Source: Pseudomonadota bacterium
GTDB taxonomy: Bacteria > Myxococcota > Bradymonadia > UBA4248
Direction of reading: 5' to 3'
Assembly (NCBI GenBank): GCA_017613855.1
Contig: JAGACY010000377.1
Span: forward strand, 1 to 19,935
DNA: 19,935 bases
In this document: positions 1 to 6,773 of the stretch, piece after piece
Position numbering within the stretch: position 1 is the stretch's first letter
How the letters are laid out: every line of letters begins with the position of its first letter
The notes under the pieces: model-generated
Told to the model about the DNA's origin: nothing
Database searches by the model: none
What the model saw: the letters and a program-made list of their open reading frames with translations, nothing else
Made by a program: the position numbers and the translations under genes

Positions 1-98
1 AACTGCTAACTGCTAACTGCTAACTGCTAACTGCTAACTGCTAACTGCTAACTGCTAACTGCTAACTGCTAACTGCTAACTGCTAACTGCTAACTGCT
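1..98. repeat. Heptanucleotide tandem array (AACTGCT)14
   Basis: Fourteen uninterrupted perfect copies of AACTGCT fill positions 1-98 and continue beyond the window edge, so the true copy number is unknown. The last base of the array is the first base of the reverse-strand stop codon (98-100, TGA on the minus strand) of the PSP1/RicT-like gene, so the array begins exactly where that gene ends. A 7-bp period would shift frame if it were coding, and its exactness suggests recent slippage expansion. It recalls the short tandemly repeated heptamers (STRR) known from some cyanobacteria, but no homology is claimed. Confidence 0.97.
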
Positions 99-1873
99 CA
101 TTGAGAACTTCCCTCATTGTTATTCAATGGCGAAAACCGTCTTCGGCTCGGTTTGGCAGGATCGAGCCGTGCCTCGGCATTCTGATTGACAGCATCTTCG
201 AGATTGGCCTGTCGTGCTTTGACTTTTCTCGGCATGCGTGCGGCATGAGACGTCTCATGATGCACAGGATTCTCCTGTGATGGTGCGGCGTTCACCTGAG
301 GTGCAGCGGATGAAGCTGTCTCGGATGACGGTGCCGGTGTCTGGCTGGGAGCAGGTGCTGCCGGGTTGGTTCGGTGCCGGGGCTCATGGGATCGATGTTT
401 TCTTTCCCTTGGCGCCGGTGAATCCGATGATGGAACCGTCATAGCTGCCTCGCGATTGCGCGATGGATCACCGGAGGATGAAGATCGTCTGCGATTGGTG
501 CGATGACGCGTCCTGACCGGACTATCGCCGGAAGCGCTTTTCTCTTTGGGTACATCCGACTCATTGGAGGCCGACGCGACAGGTGTATTTTTAGGCGCTT
601 TGGCAATGGCAATATTCCTCTTTTGAGAGGTTTCCGCATGGTGAGCTGCAGGACGCGTCGTGGTCTGCATCGCCATTGGTGCCACATTCGAAGGATCATG
701 GTTAAGAAAGAATTTGAGCGGCTCAAGAGGAAACTCGAATTCATCCGCCTCAACGCGCGCCTGTATTTCTTCTGTGGCAGGAACAAAATCATGTGGCGTT
801 AAACGCTGCGTTTCACCATTTTCATAAGTGACAATCACTTCTTCGCGGAGCATATCGATATCGGTCACGCGACCGATGCCCCAGCGTGTAAAAATGCGCT
901 TCCCCTTTTTGGGCAGAGATCTGCGTTCTTTCATGTAATCGCAGTACTCGTAGCTCATGCAGCAATACAAACGCCCGCACACGCCGCTGATACGTTTGGG
1001 ATTGGTTGCAAGCCCCTGGGCACGCAATTGTTTGACGGCAATGGGATCGAACTGTCCAAGAAAACGACCGCAGCAAAGAAGCTGTCCGCATGCGCCAAGT
1101 CCGCAAATCAAACCGGTACCATTGCGCAAACCGAGTTGGTACATCTCCACACGCAGTTTGAGTTCACCAGCCAAATAAGCAACCATTTCACGAAAATCGA
1201 CGCGCACATCGGAAGCAAAATTGATGGTAATATTCTTATGATCGTGGCTCAGATCAGCAGATAATACCTTCATCTGCAAATTATTCTGAATCGCGTACCC
1301 CGATGCCAGTTCCTGTGCACGTTTTTCAATTTCGGCATTCTGTGCGTCAATGAGAATATCTTCCCCTGTGGCCACGCGAATGACAAAGGGAAGAGAATTT
1401 ATCTCGGCAACACGGCGATAGCGGTACCCAACGGTTGTAGCCAAAAGAATATTGCGGTGCACACGAATGAGAACAGGCGTATTGGCTGTCAGCCTAAAGG
1501 AATTGGTATTGATTTCGACGAGTCTCTGCGTACGGACAATGCGAACCTGCATGACTTCATAAAGATGTGCCTGCCCATTAAAGGGCTGACGAATCTGGCG
1601 GCCGTCCGGTCTTTTGGGAACTTCACGGTTAACCCGATGATTGTTGCAGCGGGACGAAAATCTCGAGCCGACATTCTCGGGAGCCGGTTTAAGTTCTTCT
1701 GCAACAGGACGCATGCAGGAGGGATTTTTGTGCGGATTGGGATTTCTTGTTCTGTCCGGATGAGGGGATCGTCTGCGGCGTTCTCCTTCCGGGCGTATCG
1801 GATTGGATTCTTGTTCCGATGGTGTCTCTGACTGGGACATCACCGGATCATTCGCATTCGGTATTTCTGACAT
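98..1873 (-). CDS. PSP1/RicT (YaaT)-like protein with long disordered ends
   Basis: 591 residues. The core (about 105-375) matches the PSP1 C-terminal family, whose best-studied member is Bacillus RicT/YaaT, part of the RicA-RicF-RicT iron-sulfur complex that affects mRNA maturation and phosphorelay. The diagnostic cysteine clusters are present: C257, C262, C267/C268 in a GLGACGQLLCC segment and C299, C304/C305, C311 in an ISGVCGRLYCC segment. A small beta-barrel-like stretch follows (GIGRVTDID...VTYENGE, about 332-354). The family is usually near 275 residues. Here a basic, Arg/Pro-rich N-terminal extension (about 1-100) and a Ser/Pro/Arg-rich C-terminal tail (about 385-591), both probably disordered, double the size; basic tails could bind RNA (inference). 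The start is ATG at 1871-1873, 2 bp after the stop of the upstream ROK gene, so translational coupling is likely; no clear Shine-Dalgarno is seen. The family call is firm, the role in this organism is not. Confidence 0.9.
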   Translation of the reverse strand: MSEIPNANDPVMSQSETPSEQESNPIRPEGERRRRSPHPDRTRNPNPHKNPSCMRPVAEELKPAPENVGSRFSSRCNNHRVNREVPKRPDGRQIRQPFNGQAHLYEVMQVRIVRTQRLVEINTNSFRLTANTPVLIRVHRNILLATTVGYRYRRVAEINSLPFVIRVATGEDILIDAQNAEIEKRAQELASGYAIQNNLQMKVLSADLSHDHKNITINFASDVRVDFREMVAYLAGELKLRVEMYQLGLRNGTGLICGLGACGQLLCCGRFLGQFDPIAVKQLRAQGLATNPKRISGVCGRLYCCMSYEYCDYMKERRSLPKKGKRIFTRWGIGRVTDIDMLREEVIVTYENGETQRLTPHDFVPATEEIQARVEADEFEFPLEPLKFFLNHDPSNVAPMAMQTTTRPAAHHAETSQKRNIAIAKAPKNTPVASASNESDVPKEKSASGDSPVRTRHRTNRRRSSSSGDPSRNREAAMTVPSSDSPAPRERKHRSHEPRHRTNPAAPAPSQTPAPSSETASSAAPQVNAAPSQENPVHHETSHAARMPRKVKARQANLEDAVNQNAEARLDPAKPSRRRFSPLNNNEGSSQ

Positions 1874-1875
1874 AA

Positions 1876-2841
1876 TTATTTAAGACAAAGTAAAGCTGCA
1901 CCAAGTGTGCCGGCATCATCGTGGAGTGTCGGCTTAATAAACTGCAATTTTTCGGTCGAAGCCCGGGGAGACAAATCCATAATATGGCCAATGACGAGTG
2001 CGAGCAGTTCCGGACACCCTTCGAGCACACCACCGCCAAGCAATAATCCATGTGGATTCAAAATGGCAATGGCATTCGCAATGAGCATACCAAGCGCCAA
2101 TGCGGTTTCATCCCAAAAATCGACGGCGTATGGAAGCCGTTTCTTATAGGCACGCTCAATACAGCGTGCAGTCGGATGTTCATCCTCACCCAGCTCGAGC
2201 GCCTCCCGCGAAACGACTCCCGTCTGAATATCATGCAGTATACGATACTCGATGGCTTTGCCGCCTGCAAAGGCTTCAATACAGCCGGTTTGGCCACACC
2301 CACACGGATATGCCTTGTAGTGCGGGAATTTACAATGCCCGATTTCACCACTGACATTGTCTGCACCGAGCATCAGTTTGCCGTCAATGATCAAACCGGC
2401 ACCGATCCCGGTTCCCACATAAACAGCAAGCAAACTCGAAAGAGATCGCGCTGCACCGAAGTTGTATTCACCCCATGCAATGGCATTCAGATCATTGGCA
2501 ATGCGGATGTCAACATCCCGTGCATCCTCTCCCAAAGACTCGCGAAGGACATCGTAAAAATTGACATTATGCCAGTTCAGATTGGGAGCATTTAAAATGG
2601 TATGTTCGTCCATACCAATCTGACCGGCAATGGCAATCCCTATCCCGGCGAGTGCCGGAACTTGATAGTCCGCAGGAATCTGGCGCACGACGCGCACAAT
2701 AACCCCCGCCACATCCCTCGGCGTCTGAGCACCACGAATGGAATGCTTTTGCGAAGTAATAATCTTGAACTGCCCGTCAACATGATGAATAAGTGCACAG
2801 CGTGCATTGGTGCCGCCGATATCAAAACCGAGATAATACAT
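1876..2841 (-). CDS. ROK-family sugar kinase (glucokinase-like)
   Basis: 321 residues from the ATG at 2839-2841. This start is chosen because the protein then opens directly with the ATP-binding motif (MYYLGFDIGGTNAR) and a GGAG lies 7 bp upstream; the frame stays open to 2967 but that extension resembles no family sequence and crosses palindromic repeats. ROK hallmarks are all visible: DIGGTNAR (7-14), the catalytic-base motif ANDLNA with Asp117, VGTGIGAG (142-149), GEIGH (165-169) and the zinc motif C180-x-C182-G-x-x-G-C187-x-E with His169. Cytoplasmic ATP-dependent phosphorylation of glucose or a related hexose or amino sugar is expected. GEIGH and the complete ROK signature fit glucokinase, but N-acetylmannosamine, N-acetylglucosamine or allose kinases cannot be excluded. 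It is probably co-transcribed with the RicT-like gene 2 bp downstream. A weak promoter-like pair (TTGCAG / TATGGT, 16-bp spacer) lies at 2967-2940 on the minus strand. Confidence 0.9.
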   Translation of the reverse strand: MYYLGFDIGGTNARCALIHHVDGQFKIITSQKHSIRGAQTPRDVAGVIVRVVRQIPADYQVPALAGIGIAIAGQIGMDEHTILNAPNLNWHNVNFYDVLRESLGEDARDVDIRIANDLNAIAWGEYNFGAARSLSSLLAVYVGTGIGAGLIIDGKLMLGADNVSGEIGHCKFPHYKAYPCGCGQTGCIEAFAGGKAIEYRILHDIQTGVVSREALELGEDEHPTARCIERAYKKRLPYAVDFWDETALALGMLIANAIAILNPHGLLLGGGVLEGCPELLALVIGHIMDLSPRASTEKLQFIKPTLHDDAGTLGAALLCLK

Positions 2842-2862
2842 GCATGTACTCCTGCAAATGAA

Positions 2863-2889
2863 AGCGGCGCGTATGCCAATAGCGCCGCT
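2863..2889 (-). repeat. Small palindromic element, copy 1 (short core)
   Basis: On the minus strand: AGCGGCGC, then TAT-TGGC-ATA, a single bulged C, then GCGCCGCT. It has an 8-bp perfect outer stem and the CTAT...ATACG core shared with the other copies in this window, but a shorter inner hairpin. It lies in the leader of the ROK kinase gene, directly beside copy 2. Confidence 0.75.
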
Positions 2890-2922
2890 GCACGGGCGTA
2901 TTCGCTGCGCGAATAGCCGTGC
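2890..2922 (-). repeat. Small palindromic element, copy 2
   Basis: On the minus strand: GCACGG, C, TATTCGC, loop GCA, GCGAATA, CGC, CCGTGC. The inner 7-bp stem and outer 6-bp stem are both perfect, separated by a small asymmetric internal loop. It forms a head-to-tail pair with copy 1 in the 132-bp gap between the zinc-ribbon gene and the ROK gene. There is no following T-run, so it is not an ordinary intrinsic terminator. Confidence 0.8.
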
Positions 2923-2973
2923 ACAATATTCAAAAGGAAACCATAAGTTTTTTGGCCAATCCTGCAAAAGCCC

Positions 2974-4653
2974 TTAAATCAACGGAACGCGTTTAAGGAA
3001 CATTTTGTTAACATTGGTTTTGGTGCGATTCCCAAGCAAAATTGAAGCTGATCTTAAGAAAACGTCAAAAGTGACCGCGCCATCCGCATCGATCAAAACA
3101 GAGGCTGACTGCGTCGATTGCAGATACGACAAACCCGCATCGATATTTTCCGTACTGATCTTGGTATCAATGATTTCATCGCGCAGTTCCGAAATAAACT
3201 CACCTTCCGGCGTCATCCCCAAATGGGAACCGCGTTCACCGCGCAAAACCATTTCTGTACGCGAAAGTTTAAGCGTCGATGTAATGGTATTGCATTCACC
3301 AAAAATGACGAGTTCATGATCGGGCCATTTGCATGGCGCTATTTCGATGGTTGTCACACCCGTTGTCGTCGTTCCGCCAAATAACAGCTTACGGGATGTC
3401 ACACCCGCTGAATACAGAATGCGGTAAACGGCCGCCATCGGCAAAGAACCTTCTGATAGGAAAATAATGGGTTCGTTGGCGTGAGCTGTATCTTTATTGA
3501 TCGCCGAATAGATCTTTTCGACAAAATCATTCCCCGTTTTGGCATCGTTGACATTGGCAATTTTTTCTCCATTGTAAAAAATACCTTTGTCATTGATGAC
3601 GGCCAACAGTGAGCCTGATTTCACATCATCACCATCATCCAGGGGCATAAAACCGGTAGATAAAGCTTTAGTCTCGCGCACAATATCGTTAAACGTTTTT
3701 TCCGGAATCGGGGCATCATCCTCAACAATATCGCCTTTCTCATCGAATTCCAAAGGAACTTCCTCGGGTTTATTGATCATGTAAGCGCTGATGCCGAATC
3801 CAACAAATGCAAGGACGAGAATTGCCCCGGCGACAATCAGATAACGTATTGGCAGTGACTTAAAAAACTCCGTCACGGGATTCACGTCATCATGATAGAG
3901 CTCATGCAAAGTCTGAATATCAATCGCACGTGTCATCCCCTCACGAACGGACTTGTCCATAGGGCGCCCGACTTCGACTGTATGGGAACCGCGCCCCGAA
4001 ACCGTTGGCGCATCCGTCGTCGGCATATTTTCGATCTTGGCATCCGCCCATGCCCCCCAATCATCGTCATCCGCTCTGTTCACCTTCGCGTTATTGGAAA
4101 ACGACTGAGAAGCCGCACCTACCTTCGGAAGGGGCGGTTTTTTGACGACGCCGTCCATCGCAACCGTCCGTTCATTCGTACGACTATGATTCACGGGCAA
4201 TGGCGGCGGCATGACCTCATTAAATGCTTCTGTCGGCAGAGGCTTATCTGCCATCTGGCTCCACTGCTCCTGACTTCCCCAGGGGTTGTTGCCCGATGGC
4301 TGCTGACCCCATTGGGCATCAAAAGGCGGCTGCTGACCCCATTGGGCATCCATCAGAGGTTGATTCCACTGAGCTTGCTGCTGATTCCACTGGGCCTGCT
4401 GCTGACTCCATTGATTCGGCTGCTGACCCCATTGAACATCCTGCCCCCATTGACCCTGTGACTGATCCCATTGACCCTGAGACTGATTCCACTGGGCCTG
4501 TTGTTGATTCCACTGATTCTGCTGCCCACCAAAGTTGTTCTGCATCGGTACCAATGGCTGGTGACACTGCTCACACAGTGCACCACCCTGCTGGGCATAC
4601 AGCTGATCATCAACAAGGTAGGAATTCTGGCAGTTCGGACACGTTAAAAGCAT
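2974..4653 (-). CDS. Zinc-ribbon / QW-repeat / TM / ExbD-like-domain protein
   Basis: 559 residues, function unknown. Order of parts: an N-terminal MJ0042-type zinc ribbon (C5-x2-C8 and C27-x2-C30); a Gln/Trp/Asn-rich repeat (about 45-132) with eleven QW dipeptides, mostly spaced seven residues apart (QWNQ, QWGQ, QWDQ, QWSQ); a polar Pro/Asp-rich linker (to about 265); one transmembrane helix (about 270-293, YLIVAGAILVLAFVGFGISA); and a C-terminal domain (about 320-559). Two stretches of that domain resemble the ExbD/TolR periplasmic fold: PIIFLSEGSLPMAAVYRIL (395-413) with SAGV after it, and SVLIDADGAVTFDVFLRSA (518-536). By the ExbD analogy the ribbon and repeats would be cytoplasmic and the C-terminus periplasmic. 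Myxobacterial GltJ has a comparable ribbon-linker-TM plan, but homology is not claimed. The start at 4653 gives the intact ribbon at residue 5. Confidence 0.85.
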   Translation of the reverse strand: MLLTCPNCQNSYLVDDQLYAQQGGALCEQCHQPLVPMQNNFGGQQNQWNQQQAQWNQSQGQWDQSQGQWGQDVQWGQQPNQWSQQQAQWNQQQAQWNQPLMDAQWGQQPPFDAQWGQQPSGNNPWGSQEQWSQMADKPLPTEAFNEVMPPPLPVNHSRTNERTVAMDGVVKKPPLPKVGAASQSFSNNAKVNRADDDDWGAWADAKIENMPTTDAPTVSGRGSHTVEVGRPMDKSVREGMTRAIDIQTLHELYHDDVNPVTEFFKSLPIRYLIVAGAILVLAFVGFGISAYMINKPEEVPLEFDEKGDIVEDDAPIPEKTFNDIVRETKALSTGFMPLDDGDDVKSGSLLAVINDKGIFYNGEKIANVNDAKTGNDFVEKIYSAINKDTAHANEPIIFLSEGSLPMAAVYRILYSAGVTSRKLLFGGTTTTGVTTIEIAPCKWPDHELVIFGECNTITSTLKLSRTEMVLRGERGSHLGMTPEGEFISELRDEIIDTKISTENIDAGLSYLQSTQSASVLIDADGAVTFDVFLRSASILLGNRTKTNVNKMFLKRVPLI

Positions 4654-4664
4654 TTTGCACTCGC

Positions 4665-4691
4665 ATTATATCAATCATCACGTCACATCAA
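4665..4691 (-). promoter_or_regulatory. Possible promoter of the zinc-ribbon gene
   Basis: A perfect TATAAT (minus strand, 4670-4665) has a TTGATG -35-like hexamer (4691-4686) at a short 15-bp spacer. Transcription would start around 4657, leaving a leader of only a few bases, and no strong Shine-Dalgarno precedes the ATG at 4653. If real, the transcript is nearly leaderless. The -10 is good, the -35 weak. Confidence 0.35.
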
Positions 4692-4837
4692 GTCACGCGG
4701 ATCATTACTATAACATAACAATGTAAAGGTTCTTAGTTTTATAGTTTTGAAAATGATTTTTTAATGCCCACCCTCAACGGCCATTCGATCCTACGGGCAA
4801 TCATCCACAATTCACCTCACAACGCTCAAAGTTCAAT

Positions 4838-4852
4838 CTGAAGATTCTTCAG
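4838..4852. promoter_or_regulatory. 15-bp perfect palindrome, possible operator
   Basis: CTGAAGA-T-TCTTCAG is a perfect 7-bp inverted repeat around one central base, in the middle of the divergent intergenic region. It is shaped like a dimeric regulator site. No regulator gene is present nearby to pair with it. Confidence 0.35.
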
Positions 4853-4888
4853 GAATAACCACTCAAAATGCGCCCTTCAGTCCGAATG

Positions 4889-4930
4889 CCCCATTCCCCA
4901 TTCCGATTTAACAATTGCCAATTATTGATT
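4889..4930. repeat. Degenerate heptad-phased array
   Basis: Read in steps of seven: CCCCATT, CCCCATT, CCGATTT, AACAATT, GCCAATT, ATTGATT. Two units are identical and five of the six end in ATT. This could be an eroded heptamer array like those at 1-98 and 8308-8354. The signal is weak because the region is AT-rich. Confidence 0.3.
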
Positions 4931-4997
4931 TTTTCTTGATCGTTGGATAAATAGGGAAAGTCTGCCCTAAGAAAGAGCAGACAGTGAAGTCGCAATA

Positions 4998-5027
4998 TTG
5001 GCAGAAAATTTCATTCTGTGCTAAGAT
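4998..5027 (+). promoter_or_regulatory. Sigma70-like extended -10 promoter of the outer-membrane protein gene
   Basis: TTGGCA (4998-5003), an 18-bp spacer, then TAAGAT (5022-5027) preceded by TGC, an extended -10. Transcription would start near 5034, giving a leader of about 118 nt that includes the hairpin at 5114-5132 and the Shine-Dalgarno at 5138-5143. Confidence 0.5.
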
Positions 5028-5113
5028 GCATTTTCGGGAGACTGACTTCCTGTAAAAATAATTTGGATTTTCTCGAAAAGTCTAAGCAAAAATAATCTTA
5101 AGCGCTCAATTTG

Positions 5114-5132
5114 TTCAGCCAAAAAGGCTGAA
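5114..5132 (+). promoter_or_regulatory. Leader hairpin just upstream of the ribosome binding site
   Basis: TTCAGCC-AAAAA-GGCTGAA is a perfect 7-bp stem with an all-A loop. It ends 5 bp before the AAGGAG Shine-Dalgarno (5138-5143). There is no T-run, so it is not a terminator. It may stabilise the mRNA 5' end or modulate translation of the outer-membrane protein. Confidence 0.5.
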
Positions 5133-5151
5133 GCATTAAGGAGATTAAAGC

Positions 5152-6594
5152 ATGGTGCGCAACGTAAAAAACTTGGCAATTCTCGCTGCAATGTGTGGGG
5201 CTATGGCCGCCAGTGAGGCTATGGCTGCAGATGTGACGGATGTGTTGGACGCAGCCGATGAGGTCTATTTGGGCAGTGAGAAAGTCAGTGATCCGTTCGA
5301 TATTTCTCTTACCCCTAAATTCGTCCAGCGTCTCGAATGGGCTAAGCTCAAACGCGAATACAATCAGTCTGGCTCAATTCGTCTCCTTAATGAATTGGAA
5401 TATGGACGCACAATAAACGAGTTCGATATTGACCTCGAAATCGGCATGTACCATGACCTGGCTTTCCGCATGCACCTCCCCATCATCATTTCGGATCAGG
5501 CCAACTATAAATTCGATACCACAAGCGACGATCCTCAATACCATATCTCACCTGACAATTCCTATCTTGCACCTGGCAATCCCGTCGCCGGTACCGATCG
5601 TGCCAATCAATTCTTCAAACTCGAAGCCGCTCAGACACTCAACGGTAAAAAACGCTCCGGACTCGGTGACATCGGATTCGGAATTGCCTGGAGTCCCTAT
5701 AACACCGAACGTCATTTCATCCCCGAACGCCCCTGGGAAAATAACACCGGACGTTCTACCGTGACACTCGCATTTGATTATTTTGCACCCACCGGAAGCA
5801 CACGCGGTATCGATAACAGCAATGTCGGCTCCGGTGCACACGAACTCCAGTTCACCGTCGCAGCATCCCATCGCTTCTCCTTCGTCGATCCCTATATCCG
5901 TTTGCAGTACGGACTCCCCATCGGGACCGATGATTACAAAGACTATGGCAGCAATCAGGCACGCGTCGACCCGGGTATGTGGGGACGCATCGATCTCGGT
6001 ATCGAATTCGTGCCTTATGAAAGCATTGACGTTAAATTCCAGCGCTTCGTCAAAATCGATCTCCGCGGATACTTTAAATACAATGCCGAAGGCCGCAGAT
6101 ATATGGAACTCTCCGATGCCCTCGGTACCAATGAGGAATGCATGGGCGTGGAAGCTGCTAACCTCCCGGCACACTGCCAATGGATGACCGGAAAATGGTC
6201 TAACGCTGGTTCACAATGGCAGGAACTCGCCAATGGAACATACAACGGTATCCTTAAAGATGACGGACTCTATGATTATGAAGGTTATGCCGCAGTCGGT
6301 GGCGCACTTAACCTCTCTATCATGCCCATCCAGTACGTCACCATCATCGCCGGTGTTGCCGCCGATTACGAACAAAATCACTTCGTCACATTCACCAAAA
6401 TCGGTAAAGACCGCGTCACATTCAATAAAGACGGTTCCGTCGATGAAAAACAAAAAGACGGCGTCGTGACCGACTCACTCGTACAGGAACGCAACCCAAC
6501 ATTCAGCGATTCGCTCGACCGCGTCGGACAACGTGTTAAACGCGTCGAATCCGTCAATCTCGAATGGTTCGTCGGACTCAAACTGCAATACTAA
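5152..6594 (+). CDS. Outer-membrane beta-barrel protein
   Basis: 480 residues. It opens with a Sec signal peptide (MVRNVKNLAILAAMCGAMAA, cleavage near SEAMA-AD at about 25). The mature protein is rich in alternating hydrophobic/polar strands separated by acidic turns, for example in the segments around residues 105-110 (FRMHLPII), 205-215 (TVTLAFDYFAPTG) and 225-245. It ends in an aromatic-terminated strand, VNLEWFVGLKLQY, which fits the C-terminal beta-signal recognised by the BAM machinery. No named porin or transporter family was recognised. The start is supported by AAGGAG at 5138-5143, 8 bp before the ATG. A promoter lies at 4998-5027 and a strong intrinsic terminator at 6629-6652, so it is probably a single-gene transcript. 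Abundant expression would fit the good ribosome binding site and leader hairpin (inference). Confidence 0.88.
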   Translation: MVRNVKNLAILAAMCGAMAASEAMAADVTDVLDAADEVYLGSEKVSDPFDISLTPKFVQRLEWAKLKREYNQSGSIRLLNELEYGRTINEFDIDLEIGMYHDLAFRMHLPIIISDQANYKFDTTSDDPQYHISPDNSYLAPGNPVAGTDRANQFFKLEAAQTLNGKKRSGLGDIGFGIAWSPYNTERHFIPERPWENNTGRSTVTLAFDYFAPTGSTRGIDNSNVGSGAHELQFTVAASHRFSFVDPYIRLQYGLPIGTDDYKDYGSNQARVDPGMWGRIDLGIEFVPYESIDVKFQRFVKIDLRGYFKYNAEGRRYMELSDALGTNEECMGVEAANLPAHCQWMTGKWSNAGSQWQELANGTYNGILKDDGLYDYEGYAAVGGALNLSIMPIQYVTIIAGVAADYEQNHFVTFTKIGKDRVTFNKDGSVDEKQKDGVVTDSLVQERNPTFSDSLDRVGQRVKRVESVNLEWFVGLKLQY

Positions 6595-6628
6595 TACGAG
6601 AGTGATTGTGTAACTCTTCTCGCTAAAG

Positions 6629-6652
6629 AAGCGCCTTCGCGGCGCTTTTTTT
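6629..6652 (+). terminator. Intrinsic terminator of the outer-membrane protein gene
   Basis: Stem AAGCGCC / GGCGCTT with loop TTCGC, and a run of seven T (6646-6652) that overlaps the base of the stem, about 35 bp after the stop codon. It is the only textbook rho-independent terminator seen in the window. Confidence 0.92.
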
Positions 6653-6656
6653 GTTT

Positions 6657-6689
6657 GCGGGCCTATTCGCATCCGCGAATACGTCCCGC
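6657..6689 (+). repeat. Small palindromic element, copy 3
   Basis: GCGGG, CC, TATTCGC, loop ATCC, GCGAATA, CGT, CCCGC. It has the same core as copies 1 and 2 but a different outer stem that is still fully paired. It begins a few bases after the terminator T-run and forms a direct pair with copy 4. Confidence 0.8.
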
Positions 6690-6692
6690 CTT

Positions 6693-6728
6693 GTGTGCAG
6701 CTATTTGCTGCGCAAATACGCCGCACAC
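6693..6728 (+). repeat. Small palindromic element, copy 4
   Basis: GTGTGC, AGC, TATTTGC, loop TGC, GCAAATA, CGCC, GCACAC. Compared with copy 3 the inner stem has changed from TATTCGC/GCGAATA to TATTTGC/GCAAATA. This is a compensated base-pair change (C-G to T-A). It lies about 45 bp before the TPR-protein start codon. Confidence 0.85.
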
Positions 6729-6773
6729 CTGCTCTTCTTTGTAATCATACCCATTGTCTACGGCTTGCTTAAT

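Larger units (their letters stand above)
4654..5151. other. Divergent intergenic region (498 bp)
   Basis: This AT-rich spacer separates the minus-strand block from the plus-strand block. No convincing gene is seen in any frame. It contains a -10-like element for the minus-strand gene, a 15-bp palindrome (4838-4852), a degenerate 7-bp-period stretch (4889-4930), an extended -10 promoter (4998-5027) and a hairpin plus Shine-Dalgarno (5114-5143) in front of the outer-membrane protein gene. Its length suggests more regulation than elsewhere in the window, where gaps are mostly under 200 bp. Confidence 0.7.

Noticed and set aside
1..98. Possible CRISPR array at the window edge
   Set aside because: The unit is 7 bp with no spacers. 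This is a simple tandem repeat.
2842..2967. Upstream extension of the ROK kinase frame
   Set aside because: The extra 42 residues cross two palindromic repeats and lack family similarity, whereas the internal ATG has a well-spaced GGAG and starts at the ATP-binding strand.
5548..6180. Minus-strand 210-codon frame opposite the outer-membrane protein gene
   Set aside because: It is a reverse-frame shadow of a convincing signal-peptide-bearing gene with no independent start signals.
6651..6773. Upstream extension of the TPR protein frame
   Set aside because: It runs from the terminator T-run through two palindromic repeats, and the ATG at 6774 starts a normal signal peptide.
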